This document shows positions 18,403 through 27,585 of a DNA stretch of 35,156 nucleotides, piece after piece. Positions within the stretch are counted from its first letter, which is position 1; each line of letters begins with the position of its first letter. A program made the position numbers and the translations under genes. The DNA comes from Parvularcula maris (GTDB taxonomy: Bacteria > Pseudomonadota > Alphaproteobacteria > Caulobacterales > Parvularculaceae): the NCBI RefSeq assembly GCF_024505085.1, contig NZ_JANIBC010000014.1, positions 1 to 35,156 of the forward strand, given 5' to 3'. Below the pieces are notes generated by a model. The model was given only the letters and a program-made list of their open reading frames with translations, was not told where the DNA came from and made no database searches.

Positions 18403-19053
18403 CTATCCGCTAGAAGCTGAGTTGAAGGCGTATGTTTGCCAGTCCGGTGCCCAGTCTTCCTCAGCCTGGTTGCCCCATGCGGTCCAGCCTGGACGAACCC
18501 CGCGGGAGAATAACTCCAGCCTCGGTCCCCATGAGCAGCCTTCGATCAGGTCGTACTGCTCATCAGGCTTACGGCTATGCTCACGCTTTCTCGTGGCAAG
18601 CAGATTGACTTGTCTGCGCCCGAGATCGAGCGTCCGGGCATTCTTTCCCCTGACCCCGAAAAGAATCATTTCGGTGACATTGCGAAAGTAGAAACCGACG
18701 CCTCGGCCATCGGAGCCGCCATCCTTACGGATCTTATGCCAGACGATGTTGGATTTGTACTGGAATCCCCAGGCCTCCATCACGCGAAGACCATCCGGGA
18801 GGAGGGCGTTTGGAACCCACAGATAGAGATGCGACGGTTCCGCTGCGACCTGACCCACTGGGAGGTCACAGATTTCACCCAGCGACATGGTGGCGTAGCG
18901 GTTCAGCCTCTTATGCTCCGGCGCCATCTTCCCTGTTCGGTTGGTGAACTGCCATGGCGGGTCGGCGAGGATCGTACCGAACCGGGTCGAGCCAGCCGTC
19001 TTCAGAAGATCACGACCTGCGTCGGAGAGGGGGACAACGTTCTCAGCCGACAT
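18403..19053 (-). CDS. MT-A70-type DNA adenine-N6 methyltransferase of a type II R-M system
   Basis: The 216-residue protein has the catalytic DPPW motif (31-34) of the MT-A70 class of adenine-N6 methylases. RFGTILADPPWQF, HLYLWVPNALLPDGLRVMEAWGF and NIVWHKIRKDG are typical family stretches. It probably protects host DNA against the nuclease encoded just upstream. The start MSAENVVPL at 19053 is chosen because it begins the conserved part; it lies inside the last codons of the nuclease gene (11-base overlap), so translation of the two is likely linked. The frame is open further upstream, but only as an antisense-like extension through the nuclease gene. Base composition is lower in GC than in neighbouring genes, suggesting acquisition. 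The recognition sequence is unknown. Confidence 0.85.
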   Translation of the reverse strand: MSAENVVPLSDAGRDLLKTAGSTRFGTILADPPWQFTNRTGKMAPEHKRLNRYATMSLGEICDLPVGQVAAEPSHLYLWVPNALLPDGLRVMEAWGFQYKSNIVWHKIRKDGGSDGRGVGFYFRNVTEMILFGVRGKNARTLDLGRRQVNLLATRKREHSRKPDEQYDLIEGCSWGPRLELFSRGVRPGWTAWGNQAEEDWAPDWQTYAFNSASSG

Positions 19054-19630
19054 AGCAGCGCTCCGTGATACCGAATACGACGATAGGGCAACCTCCGCCT
19101 GCGCCGCCTTCCAGTCGGGGGAGCAGTTTGGAGACGTGGGTGGTCGAGTTCCCAAAACTGGACCCACGGCCTAGTTCGGTGAAGATGCGCTGCAGCTCGG
19201 TGGCGCGGGTGATGATGACACCGAGATCGATCGCGCGCAGCTCAAACAACTGTCGGAAATTGTTCAGGTCGCGGTCGAAGAACGGATCCTTGTTGTTCCA
19301 TTCGAGTTCCAACGCCACCCGGTCCTTGACGCAATCAACGCTGTGGGTCGGCGAGTCGAGACGTTGGCCATCTACGATCACAGCGGTTTCGTAGGTCTTC
19401 TCCACCCAGCCCAGTTCGTAGAACCGACCGTCGATCTTTCGTGCAATACCGGATTTGCTGCCCCCTGGTGTGAGCACGTCCTCCTTCGAGAAGACGAACT
19501 CGCGCAAGACGGTGAGAATATCCCGGAAGCAGTTCGCGTGGGCCGTATGAAGAACTGCCAAGCCGTTGCGCCACTCGTAAGTGTCGTAACGCTCGCGAAT
19601 ATCGCTAGGAACGAGGCTTTCTACGGACAT
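19043..19630 (-). CDS. BglII/BstYI-family type II restriction endonuclease
   Basis: The 195-residue protein resembles the BglII/BstYI restriction fold. The stretch VALELEWNNKDPFFDRDLNN (105-124), then FRQLFELRAIDLGVIITR, is the family core. The probable catalytic set D99...E108-x-E110 keeps the spacing of BglII (Asp, 9 residues, Glu-x-Gln), with Glu in place of Gln. The start at 19630 (MSVESLVPSD) has GGAG eight bases upstream; the open frame extends to 19726 without support. Family members cut GATC-centred six-base sites, so a GATC core is a reasonable guess, not a reading. The order is nuclease first, methylase second and overlapping, with no controller (C) protein visible. GC is lower than in flanking genes. 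Confidence 0.82.
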   Translation of the reverse strand: MSVESLVPSDIRERYDTYEWRNGLAVLHTAHANCFRDILTVLREFVFSKEDVLTPGGSKSGIARKIDGRFYELGWVEKTYETAVIVDGQRLDSPTHSVDCVKDRVALELEWNNKDPFFDRDLNNFRQLFELRAIDLGVIITRATELQRIFTELGRGSSFGNSTTHVSKLLPRLEGGAGGGCPIVVFGITERCYVG

Positions 19631-19732
19631 TGGCCAACTCCATCCGATTCGCTCCGGATAAGCGAATGAGAGTTTTCCTAGTTCCGCATTTGTTCTGATG
19701 GAAGAGGCGAAGCACAGCGACGCCAACCTACC

Positions 19733-20194
19733 TCAGACCGAAGGCAGCGCGGCCTTCTTGCTCACCTCGCGGAGCATGAAGCTCGACTCGATGCTGGCGA
19801 CGTTGTCGGTGCGCAGGAGGCTGTCGGAGAGGAAGCTCTCATAGCTGCCGAGGGTGGGGAGCACGGCCTTGAGGTAGTAGTCGAACTTGCCTGTCACGAG
19901 CAGGCACTCCATGATCTCGGGCTTGGACTTCACCGTCTCCTCGAACTCGCGCAGGGAGACCTCGTCCTCCTTCTCGAGCTTGACCAGGATGACGACGGTC
20001 ACGGGCAGGCCGAGCGCCTCGCGGTTCACTTCGGTGCGGTAGCCGCGAATGATCCCCTCGGTCTCCAGCCTGCGCAGGCGGCGCAGGCAGGGGGTCGGCG
20101 ACAGACCGACCTTTTCCGCTAGCTCTGCGTTCGTGATACGAGCATTATGCTGCAGATGGTTGAGGATATTGCGGTCGATCTGGTCGAGCTTCAT
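19733..20194 (-). CDS. Lrp/AsnC-family transcriptional regulator
   Basis: The 153-residue protein has the N-terminal helix-turn-helix (MKLDQIDRNILNHLQHNARI..AELAEKVGLSPTPCLRRLRRLE, about 1-45). A C-terminal RAM/AsnC effector domain follows (VTVVILVKLE...IMECLLVTGKFDYYLKAVL...FMLREVSKKAALP). These proteins sense amino acids and regulate their metabolism. The SPTPCLRRLRRLE recognition helix is as in Lrp itself, and the length is standard. The start at 20194 follows the family; the frame runs on to 20248 through basic residues. It is divergent from the ppx/gppA gene, and the short gap must hold both promoters. The target genes are not evident. Confidence 0.9.
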   Translation of the reverse strand: MKLDQIDRNILNHLQHNARITNAELAEKVGLSPTPCLRRLRRLETEGIIRGYRTEVNREALGLPVTVVILVKLEKEDEVSLREFEETVKSKPEIMECLLVTGKFDYYLKAVLPTLGSYESFLSDSLLRTDNVASIESSFMLREVSKKAALPSV

Positions 20195-20217
20195 GGCGCT
20201 GCGTTTGCCGCGAGGGT

Positions 20218-21297
20218 ATGCCTTTCGGCAAGCCTTTTTGTCGCGCATGCTGTGAAACCATGAGCTGGGCCGCCGCCACCTGCGCCGAAAGGGCCTTTGC
20301 CAGCCGCGGAAGGGCCGTGGCGGCTATCGACCTCGGCACCAATAACTGCCGCCTGATGATCGCCAAGAGGCGCAAGAGCGGCTTCGCCGTGGTGGCCACC
20401 TTCTCGCGAATCGTTCGTCTCGGCGAGGGCCTGGTCGCGACCGGAAGGCTCGCCGAGGGTGCGATGGACAGGACGGTCGATGCCCTCAAGGAGTGCGCCG
20501 AGATCATTGCCCGGTGGGATGTCGCCAGCGTGCGCGCCGTCGCCACCGAAGCCTGCCGATCGGCTGGCAACGGCGCAGCCTTCCTGGAGCGGGTGCGCCG
20601 GGAGACCGGTCTTCGCCTTGAGGTGATCGGCCCTGCGGAGGAGGCGAGGCTCGCTCTTATCAGTTGCTCGCCGCTGATCAGCCGCCGGGCCGGGCGCGCC
20701 GTGCTCTTCGACATTGGCGGCGGCTCGACCGAGATCAGTTTCTTGGAAGTGGGCCACGACCACGAGCCTGAGCTCTGCAAGACGATCTCGCTTCCGGTGG
20801 GGGTGGTGAGGGTGGCCGAAGCCCATCCCGTGCCCTTCACCGTCGAAGCCTACCGGAAGGTCCGGGCGGATATGGCGGCGGCCGTGCGGGAGCAGGGGCC
20901 TCGGAGCTTCCTGGCGGCGCTCGATCCGGCCAACGACCATCTCATTGGCACCTCAGGCACCGCGACGAGCCTTGCGGCCTTTCATAAAGGGCTCAAGCGC
21001 TACCGCCGGCGGGAGATCGACGGCAGTTGGCTCGGATCGGAGGAGATCGCGGCAGCGGCAAAGGCGCTGCGCAGCCTCGGCCAGGAGGGCAGGGCGGAGA
21101 CCCCTTGCGTCGGCTCGGGGCGGGCGGACCTCATCATGCCCGGCTGCGCGCTTCTCGAGGGCATTCTAGAGGCGACCGGCTTGCGTAACGTCCGCGTGGC
21201 GGACCGGGGCCTTCGCGAAGGGGTGGTGACAGAGCTTCTCGCCGAGCGTAGCGCCGCCAGGCACGCCGCGGCCGCGGCAGCCCTCTCAGCGGAGTAG
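20218..21297 (+). CDS. exopolyphosphatase / guanosine pentaphosphate phosphohydrolase (Ppx/GppA)
   Basis: This protein belongs to the ASKHA-fold Ppx/GppA family, which hydrolyses polyphosphate and/or pppGpp. The two phosphate-binding loops are [15 protein letters not shown] (35-49) and [15 protein letters not shown] (about 161-175), and [14 protein letters not shown] supplies the third conserved element. At about 359 residues it is the short type without the C-terminal HD-like extension of E. coli Ppx. Neither candidate start (ATG 20218, ATG 20260) has a clear ribosome-binding site, so the first 14 residues are uncertain. It lies immediately upstream of rlmE (4 bases), a common alphaproteobacterial arrangement. 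Substrate choice cannot be decided from sequence. Confidence 0.88.
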   Translation: MPFGKPFCRACCETMSWAAATCAERAFASRGRAVAAIDLGTNNCRLMIAKRRKSGFAVVATFSRIVRLGEGLVATGRLAEGAMDRTVDALKECAEIIARWDVASVRAVATEACRSAGNGAAFLERVRRETGLRLEVIGPAEEARLALISCSPLISRRAGRAVLFDIGGGSTEISFLEVGHDHEPELCKTISLPVGVVRVAEAHPVPFTVEAYRKVRADMAAAVREQGPRSFLAALDPANDHLIGTSGTATSLAAFHKGLKRYRRREIDGSWLGSEEIAAAAKALRSLGQEGRAETPCVGSGRADLIMPGCALLEGILEATGLRNVRVADRGLREGVVTELLAERSAARHAAAAAALSAE

Positions 21298-21301
21298 CTC
21301 C

Positions 21302-22069
21302 ATGCCCAAGAAGAAAGGCCACGGCGGCAAGCCCAACGTCCTCGGCGACGAGCCGCAAGTCCGGCGGATGAAGGGCGACAAGAAGAAGGTCGCCGACAGA
21401 GAGCTCTCCGTGAAGGTGAAGACCGCCCGCGGCCGCAAGCTGGGCTCGACCCTGTGGCTGCAGCGCCAGCTCAACGACCCGCTCGTCATCCGCGCGAAGA
21501 AGGAGGGGTATAAGAGCCGGGCCGCCTACAAGCTGACCGAGCTCGACGACAAGTACGGCCTGTTCAAGCCCGGCGGCCGGGTGGTGGATCTCGGCGCGGC
21601 TCCGGGCGGCTGGTCCCAGGTGGCCGTGGCCCGGACCAAGGGGAAGGGCCGGGTGGTCGGCATCGACTACCTCGAGATGGAGGACGTGGAGGGCGCCGAG
21701 CTTCTTCAGATGGACTTCCTCGACGAGGAAGCCCCCGCCCGCCTCAAGGAGCTGCTGGACGGCCAGGCCGACGTGGTGCTCTCCGACATGGCCGCCCCCA
21801 CTACCGGGCACCGCCCCACCGACCACCTTCGCATCATCGCGCTGGCCGACGAGGCGCTGGGTTTCGCCCTGGAAGTGCTCGCGCCCGGCGGGGCCTTCGT
21901 CGCGAAGGTGCTGCAGGGCGGCAGCGAGAAGGAGCTTCTCGACCGGCTGAAGCGCAACTTCACCAAGGTCCACCACGCCAAGCCCGAGGCGAGCCGAGCC
22001 GATTCGGCGGAGATGTACGTGGTCGGCCTCGGCTTCCGCGGCGAGCGAAAAAGCGACACGACCGCTTAA
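21302..22069 (+). CDS. rlmE: 23S rRNA 2'-O-methyltransferase RlmE (RrmJ/FtsJ)
   Basis: RlmE methylates the 2'-OH of U2552 in the A-loop of 23S rRNA, a late step of large-subunit assembly. The catalytic K-D-K-E tetrad is present as K77, D162, K202 and E237; the last two spacings match E. coli exactly and the first differs by one. The SAM-binding loop is [15 protein letters not shown] (94-108). The protein is 255 residues against 209 in E. coli because of a Lys-rich extension of about 40 residues at the N-terminus ([11 protein letters not shown]...), which is usual in alphaproteobacteria. GGAG precedes the ATG at 8 bases. It is probably co-transcribed with ppx/gppA. Confidence 0.95.
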   Translation: MPKKKGHGGKPNVLGDEPQVRRMKGDKKKVADRELSVKVKTARGRKLGSTLWLQRQLNDPLVIRAKKEGYKSRAAYKLTELDDKYGLFKPGGRVVDLGAAPGGWSQVAVARTKGKGRVVGIDYLEMEDVEGAELLQMDFLDEEAPARLKELLDGQADVVLSDMAAPTTGHRPTDHLRIIALADEALGFALEVLAPGGAFVAKVLQGGSEKELLDRLKRNFTKVHHAKPEASRADSAEMYVVGLGFRGERKSDTTA

Positions 22070-22123
22070 CCGCTCTCTAAGCCAAGTTGTGCATCCTCCT
22101 CCGGCGCGACCGCAGGAACGGTG

Positions 22124-23893
22124 ATGGCAAGGCTTCGGTCACTTTGGACGGCCTATGAGAGGTTTCTCCGCATCGACGGACAGACCGACCCTCTTGGCGC
22201 CATGCGCAACAGGGCGATCGCCGTCACCTGCCCCCTCTTCGCCCTGGTCCAGGTCCTCAACCTGTTCGGCATGACGATCAGTTATGGCGGCTTCACCTTC
22301 GACCACATCACCTCGCTCAGCGTGATCCTGTTCGCGAGCTGCCTTGCCGTCCTGCAGCGCTGGTACAAGCCGCCGAGCTTCTACTGCTTCACCTTCGGCG
22401 CGATGATCGTGGCCGGGGTTCTCGCCTCGTCGATGAAGTCGGGTATCAACAGCGCTCTCATCCCCTTCTTCATCATCGCGCCCATCACCTTGGGGTTCAT
22501 CGGCGGGTGGCGCTGGGCCATCGCCTCGGCCGTTCCCGCCTTCGTGGTCCTGTCCGGTCAGTTCTATCTCAGCGTCACCAATGAGGAGATCGCCGCCGGG
22601 GTGTCGCTCTCCCGGCTGCAGCAGCGCTACTTCCAGGCCTCGTTCGCGCTCTTCACCTCGGCCTGCATTTCCACCATCCTCGCCTACATGGCCGAGAAGG
22701 CCGTGGTCGGGCTGACCGAAGAGGCGGAGCGGGCGAGGGCGTCGGAGAAGGCCAAGGACGCCTTTCTCGCCACCATGAGCCACGAACTCCGCACGCCCCT
22801 CAACGGCGTGCTAGGGCTGACAACCGCGCTCCTCGACAACGGCACGGCGGACAGAGCCGCCACGGCGGGTTCGCTGACCCATATCAAAGCCTCGGGCGAG
22901 CACCTTCTGACGCTGCTCAACGACCTTCTCGACTACTCCAAGATCGAAGCCCGCAAGGCCAGCATCGAGCCGAGGGACTTCGACCTGCGCGCGTTAGTGG
23001 AAGAGGTGCGCAGCATCTTCGCCGAGGAGGCGGTGCGCAAGGAGCTCGGCCTGACCGTCTCGGTCGCGGACGAGGTGGCGCCCGCTTTCCACGGCGACGA
23101 CCGCCGGGTCCGTCAGATCCTCTGCAACCTCGTCTCCAACGCCATCAAGTTCACCGACAGGGGCGGCGTCTCTATCGAGGTGATCGAGGGCGGCGAGGCA
23201 GGCTTCGTCTTGCGCGTCACCGACACCGGCAAGGGGGTGCCTGAGGAGCAGCAGCGGCGTATCTTCGAACCCTTCGAGCAGGGCGAGCAGGGTATCTCGA
23301 GGCGCTTTGGCGGCACGGGGCTCGGCCTCGCCATCTGCCGCGATCTGGCCGAGCAGATGGGCGGCTCGGTGGGGATCGAGGAGAGTTCTCCGCAAGGCAC
23401 GACGATGAGGCTGGAGCTGCCTTTCGCAAGCCGCGCGCCCCTCGCCGCACCTTCCGAGCAGCATGAGGCGGTGTCGGTCGATTTGCGGGGCGTCAGGGCC
23501 CTCATCGTCGACGACAACGAGGTGAACTTGCTGGTGGCGTGCCAGTTCGTGCGGGCCATGGGCGCCTCGGTGGTCACCGCCTCGACGGGTAGCGATGCCC
23601 TGGCCGATCTGAAGGAGGGCGGCTTCGACATCGCGCTGATCGACCGGCGGATGCCCGGCATCGACGGCGAGACGATCATCAGGGCGATCAGGGCGGGGGA
23701 GGCGGGGCCGCCGGACCTGCCGGTCGTGGTCGTCACCGCCGATGCGGGCGAGAGCGACCGCGCCGCGCTCCTGCGGCTTGGGGCGGACGGCTTCGTGGCC
23801 AAGCCGATCAGGCCGTCCAAGCTGCGCTGCGCGGTGACGCAGGCTCTCGCTAGGCCTGCCAAGCCGGGTCCAGACGCGCGCGAAGCGGGGTAG
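22124..23893 (+). CDS. membrane-bound hybrid sensor histidine kinase
   Basis: The 589-residue protein starts with a hydrophobic sensor region of about five or six transmembrane helices (roughly 30-192) with almost no periplasmic loop, so an intramembrane or membrane-state signal is likely. A short coiled linker leads to a HisKA domain with phospho-His H220 in MSHELRTPLNG. The ATPase domain follows with N-box ILCNLVSNAIKF, G1 DTGKGVPEE and G2 GTGLGLAI. A C-terminal receiver has D507 in IALIDRRMPGIDG. There is no Hpt domain and no cognate regulator next door, so the phosphate must pass to proteins encoded elsewhere. The start ATG 22124 has AGGAA six bases upstream; GTG 22121 is possible. It stands alone between rlmE and guaB. 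Confidence 0.9.
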   Translation: MARLRSLWTAYERFLRIDGQTDPLGAMRNRAIAVTCPLFALVQVLNLFGMTISYGGFTFDHITSLSVILFASCLAVLQRWYKPPSFYCFTFGAMIVAGVLASSMKSGINSALIPFFIIAPITLGFIGGWRWAIASAVPAFVVLSGQFYLSVTNEEIAAGVSLSRLQQRYFQASFALFTSACISTILAYMAEKAVVGLTEEAERARASEKAKDAFLATMSHELRTPLNGVLGLTTALLDNGTADRAATAGSLTHIKASGEHLLTLLNDLLDYSKIEARKASIEPRDFDLRALVEEVRSIFAEEAVRKELGLTVSVADEVAPAFHGDDRRVRQILCNLVSNAIKFTDRGGVSIEVIEGGEAGFVLRVTDTGKGVPEEQQRRIFEPFEQGEQGISRRFGGTGLGLAICRDLAEQMGGSVGIEESSPQGTTMRLELPFASRAPLAAPSEQHEAVSVDLRGVRALIVDDNEVNLLVACQFVRAMGASVVTASTGSDALADLKEGGFDIALIDRRMPGIDGETIIRAIRAGEAGPPDLPVVVVTADAGESDRAALLRLGADGFVAKPIRPSKLRCAVTQALARPAKPGPDAREAG

Positions 23894-25426
<1,533 letters not shown>

Positions 25427-25428
25427 TT

Positions 25429-25465
25429 CCCTCTCCCCGCCGGGGAGAGGGCTAGGGTGAGGGGG
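25429..25465 (+). repeat. palindromic repeat family 1, copy A (left of DUF559 gene)
   Basis: CCCTCTCCCCG and CGGGGAGAGGG form an 11-bp stem around one base (25429-25451), followed by CTA and GGGTGAGGGGG. It fills the guaB-DUF559 gap. The GAGGGGG end lies 4 bases before the ATG at 25470, so it probably serves as that gene's Shine-Dalgarno region. An inverted copy is at 25817-25855, and an inverted pair is at 32427-32578. Confidence 0.85.
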
Positions 25466-25469
25466 CGCC

Positions 25470-25862
25470 ATGGCCAAACGCGAGAACATCGGTCTCAGTA
25501 GAGAGCTACGGCAGACGGAGAACCGCGCCGAAGAAGAGGCATGGCAGACCCTGCGCCTTCTTCGCAAAGAGGGCTGGCCCGTCCGTAGGCAACATCAGAT
25601 CGGTCCGTATATTGTCGATTTTGCGATCACTAAGGCGCGCCTGGTAATCGAAGTGGATGGCGGGATTCATCGCGAACAAGAAGTCGCCGCACGCGATGTG
25701 GAGCGAGAGGGTGTTCTTCGAGCTGATGGGTGGAACGTGCTGCGAGTTTCCGCCCAGTTCGCTCGGCATGGGGATCATCTGATCGAAATGGTGCGTGCAG
25801 AGATCAAGCGCTGCTGCCCCCTCACCCTTCACCCCTCTCCCCAGGGGGAGAGGGGAACATAG
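25470..25862 (+). CDS. DUF559-domain protein, PD-(D/E)XK (Vsr-like) endonuclease fold
   Basis: The 130-residue protein belongs to the DUF559 group, which shares the fold of very-short-patch-repair and other PD-(D/E)XK nucleases. Candidate active-site residues are E21, D50 (GPYIVDFAI) and E61-x-D63 ([10 protein letters not shown]), followed by RD...R...[11 protein letters not shown]. The motif E-x-D in place of E-x-K is normal for the group. There is no experimentally agreed function that I know of. The start ATG 25470 takes its ribosome-binding site from repeat copy A. The last 14 residues ([14 protein letters not shown]) are translated from repeat copy B, so the nuclease domain really ends near residue 114. 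Its stop overlaps the rluE GTG by one base (TAGTG). The interior looks somewhat less GC-rich than the neighbours. Confidence 0.85.
   Translation: MAKRENIGLSRELRQTENRAEEEAWQTLRLLRKEGWPVRRQHQIGPYIVDFAITKARLVIEVDGGIHREQEVAARDVEREGVLRADGWNVLRVSAQFARHGDHLIEMVRAEIKRCCPLTLHPSPQGERGT
25817..25855 (-). repeat. palindromic repeat family 1, copy B (inside the DUF559 3' end)
   Basis: Read on the minus strand it has the copy A layout: CCCCTCTCCCC paired with GGGGAGAGGGG (stem 25832-25842 with 25845-25855), then a short spacer and GGGTGAGGGGG. It encodes the C-terminal tail of the DUF559 protein. Its GAGAGGGG lies about 7 bases before the GTG of rluE and probably acts as that gene's ribosome-binding site. 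Confidence 0.85.
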
Positions 25863-26404
25863 TGCTCCTAGCCTTCAACAAGCCCATGAACGTGCTCAGC
25901 CAGTTCACCTCGGAAGGGGGCTGGCCAGGGCTTGCGGAGTATATCGACGTGCCCGGCGTCTATGCGGCGGGCAGGCTGGACCGTGATTCGGAGGGGCTTA
26001 TGCTGCTTACCGATGACGGCAGGCTGCAGGCGCGGATCGCCTCGCCTAGAGCCAAGACGGCCAAGACCTATCTCGTCCAGGTGGAGGGTGAACCCTCAGG
26101 CGACACGCTTGATGCGCTGCGACGCGGCGTGACGCTCAAGGACGGACCCACCGCCCCGGCGGAAGTCGAGCTGATCGAGCCGCCCGCTCTCTGGCCTCGC
26201 AACCCGCCGGTCAGGGTGCGCAAGACCGTGCCTGACAGCTGGCTGCGCCTCACCATCACCGAGGGGCGCAACCGCCAGGTCCGGCGCATGACGGCCCATA
26301 TCGGCCACCCCACGCTGCGCCTGGTCCGCTGGCAGATCGGCGGCATCGGTCTTGCAGGCCTCGCGCTGGGGGCGTGGCGGGAAGTGTCGCCGAACGAGCT
26401 CTGA
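25862..26404 (+). CDS. rluE: 23S rRNA pseudouridine synthase RluE
   Basis: RluE isomerises U2457 of 23S rRNA to pseudouridine. The 180-residue protein matches the short RsuA-family enzymes without an S4 domain. It has the catalytic [17 protein letters not shown] with its Asp, then [37 protein letters not shown] and [17 protein letters not shown], the last two being RluE-specific runs. The true start is taken as GTG 25862 ([15 protein letters not shown]), because everything upstream in the open frame (to 25730) is translated from the DUF559 gene and repeat in another frame. Expression therefore seems to depend on the repeat-borne ribosome-binding site and on coupling to the DUF559 gene. Confidence 0.93.
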   Translation: MLLAFNKPMNVLSQFTSEGGWPGLAEYIDVPGVYAAGRLDRDSEGLMLLTDDGRLQARIASPRAKTAKTYLVQVEGEPSGDTLDALRRGVTLKDGPTAPAEVELIEPPALWPRNPPVRVRKTVPDSWLRLTITEGRNRQVRRMTAHIGHPTLRLVRWQIGGIGLAGLALGAWREVSPNEL

Positions 26405-26499
26405 GGTGCACGCCCTTGTGACGGTAGGTGCGGTTCCCGTTCGCGCGGCTGCTCCATATCGTTTATCGTAAGGATGTCGGTAACCAAGGAGGCCCTGAC

Positions 26500-26721
26500 A
26501 TGCGCGCATTATCGAACTTCGTGCTCTTCACCGGGGCCGCCGGGCTGATGCTGCTGGTGAGCCTGAACTTCTACGCCCTTCTGGCCGGAACGCCGAACGC
26601 CGTGTCGTTCTTCAGCTCCGAATGGATGAGCGCCTGGGGTACAGCCTACTTGGGCTTCGGCGCTTCGGTGATCTGCGGCATCGTCGGGCGGTTGTCGGCG
26701 GAAGCCACGCGCCAGCACTAG
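26500..26721 (+). CDS. small membrane protein of unknown function
   Basis: This 73-residue protein is preceded by AAGGAGG seven bases ahead of the ATG, which fixes the start although the frame is open to 26428. It has two hydrophobic segments, about residues 7-28 (VLFTGAAGLMLLVSLNFYALL) and 46-64 (WGTAYLGFGASVICGIVG), joined by an NAVSFFSSEW loop, and a charged tail (RLSAEATRQH). No family is recognised. The excellent ribosome-binding site argues for a real, well-translated gene. Confidence 0.7.
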   Translation: MRALSNFVLFTGAAGLMLLVSLNFYALLAGTPNAVSFFSSEWMSAWGTAYLGFGASVICGIVGRLSAEATRQH

Positions 26722-26755
26722 GCGTCTCGCCGAGCCGGAGAGCGAACCTCTGAGC

Positions 26756-26782
26756 CTCATCCCTGTTGCCCTGCGGGATGAG
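26756..26782. other. perfect inverted repeat between small membrane gene and SDR gene
   Basis: CTCATCCC (26756-26763) and GGGATGAG (26775-26782) form an 8-bp perfect stem with an 11-base loop, 17 bases before the SDR start. No T-run follows. It could be a weak terminator, an operator or a leader hairpin limiting access to the SDR start. Confidence 0.4.
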
Positions 26783-26799
26783 CAGCGAGGCGACCCAGC

Positions 26800-27582
26800 A
26801 TGACCCAGCGTATCTTCGTGACCGGCGGCAGCTCCGGCATCGGCGAGGGCATTGTCCGCCGCCTGGGCCGCGAGGGCGCCTCGGTCGGCATCGGCTACCA
26901 TAGCGGCGAGGACGAGGCGAAGCGCATCGCGGCGGCTGTCGAAGAGGATGGCGGCAAGGGCCTGCCCATCGGCGGCAATGTCGGCGATGCGGACGACGTG
27001 GCCGCTGCCTTCGCGGCGATGAATAAAGCGTTCGGCGGCGTCGATGGGGTCGTCATCAACGCGGGCGTTCAGGCGGATGCCGATGCCGAGGACATGAGCG
27101 CCGATCAGTGGCGCAAGGTCATGTCGGTGGACCTCGACGGCTCCTTCTTTTGCGCCCGCGAGGCGATCCGCGCCTTCCAGAAGAAGAAGCGCCTTGAGGG
27201 CGGTATTGTGGGCCGCATCGTCTTCGTCACCTCCGTCCACGCCTTCATCCCGTGGGCGGGCCATGTGAACTACGCCGCGGCCAAGGGCGGGGCGGAGATG
27301 CTGATGAAGTCCCTCGCCCAGGAGGTCGCCAGCGACGGTATCAAGGTCAACGCCGTGGCTCCCGGCGCGATCAAGACACCCATCAACGAGGATGTTTGGT
27401 CGGACGAGGAGAAGCTCGAGAAGCTGCTCCAGATCATCCCCAACGGAAGGCTCGGCGAGACCGAGGACGTGGCCGCCGCCGTCTCCTGGCTCTTGTCGAA
27501 GGAGAGCGACTACGTCACAGGGGTCAGCCTGATCGTGGATGGGGGGATGTCCCTCTATCCGGGCTTTATCGGAAACGGCTGA
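26800..27582 (+). CDS. short-chain dehydrogenase/reductase (glucose 1-dehydrogenase-like)
   Basis: This 260-residue classical SDR has the nucleotide-binding TGGSSGIGEG (8-17), NAG at 87-89, catalytic S145 (VFVTSVHAF) and Y158-x3-K162 (NYAAAKGG). SDRs oxidise or reduce alcohols and ketones with NAD(P). The C-terminal VTGVSLIVDGGMSLYPGF is typical of the glucose 1-dehydrogenase/FabG-like branch, but the substrate cannot be assigned. The downstream rsmB gene starts 3 bases after its stop, so the two form an operon. Confidence 0.88.
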   Translation: MTQRIFVTGGSSGIGEGIVRRLGREGASVGIGYHSGEDEAKRIAAAVEEDGGKGLPIGGNVGDADDVAAAFAAMNKAFGGVDGVVINAGVQADADAEDMSADQWRKVMSVDLDGSFFCAREAIRAFQKKKRLEGGIVGRIVFVTSVHAFIPWAGHVNYAAAKGGAEMLMKSLAQEVASDGIKVNAVAPGAIKTPINEDVWSDEEKLEKLLQIIPNGRLGETEDVAAAVSWLLSKESDYVTGVSLIVDGGMSLYPGFIGNG

Positions 27583-27585
27583 CCC

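Larger units (their letters stand above)
25429..25855 (+). mobile_element. candidate DUF559 nuclease cassette bounded by inverted palindromic repeats
   Basis: The unit runs from repeat copy A to inverted copy B, about 427 bp, and holds only the DUF559 gene. Both repeats point their GGGTGAGGG arm inward and their 11-bp hairpin outward. The cassette sits between guaB and rluE and interrupts the common guaB-rsmB neighbourhood. I saw no target-site duplication at the outer ends. Calling it mobile is inference from symmetry and from the gene-less pair with the same arrangement at 32427-32578. Confidence 0.45.

Noticed and set aside
25730-25861. Upstream extension of the rluE frame over the DUF559 gene
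   Set aside because: It translates the DUF559 gene and repeat in another frame; RluE homology starts exactly at the GTG at 25862.
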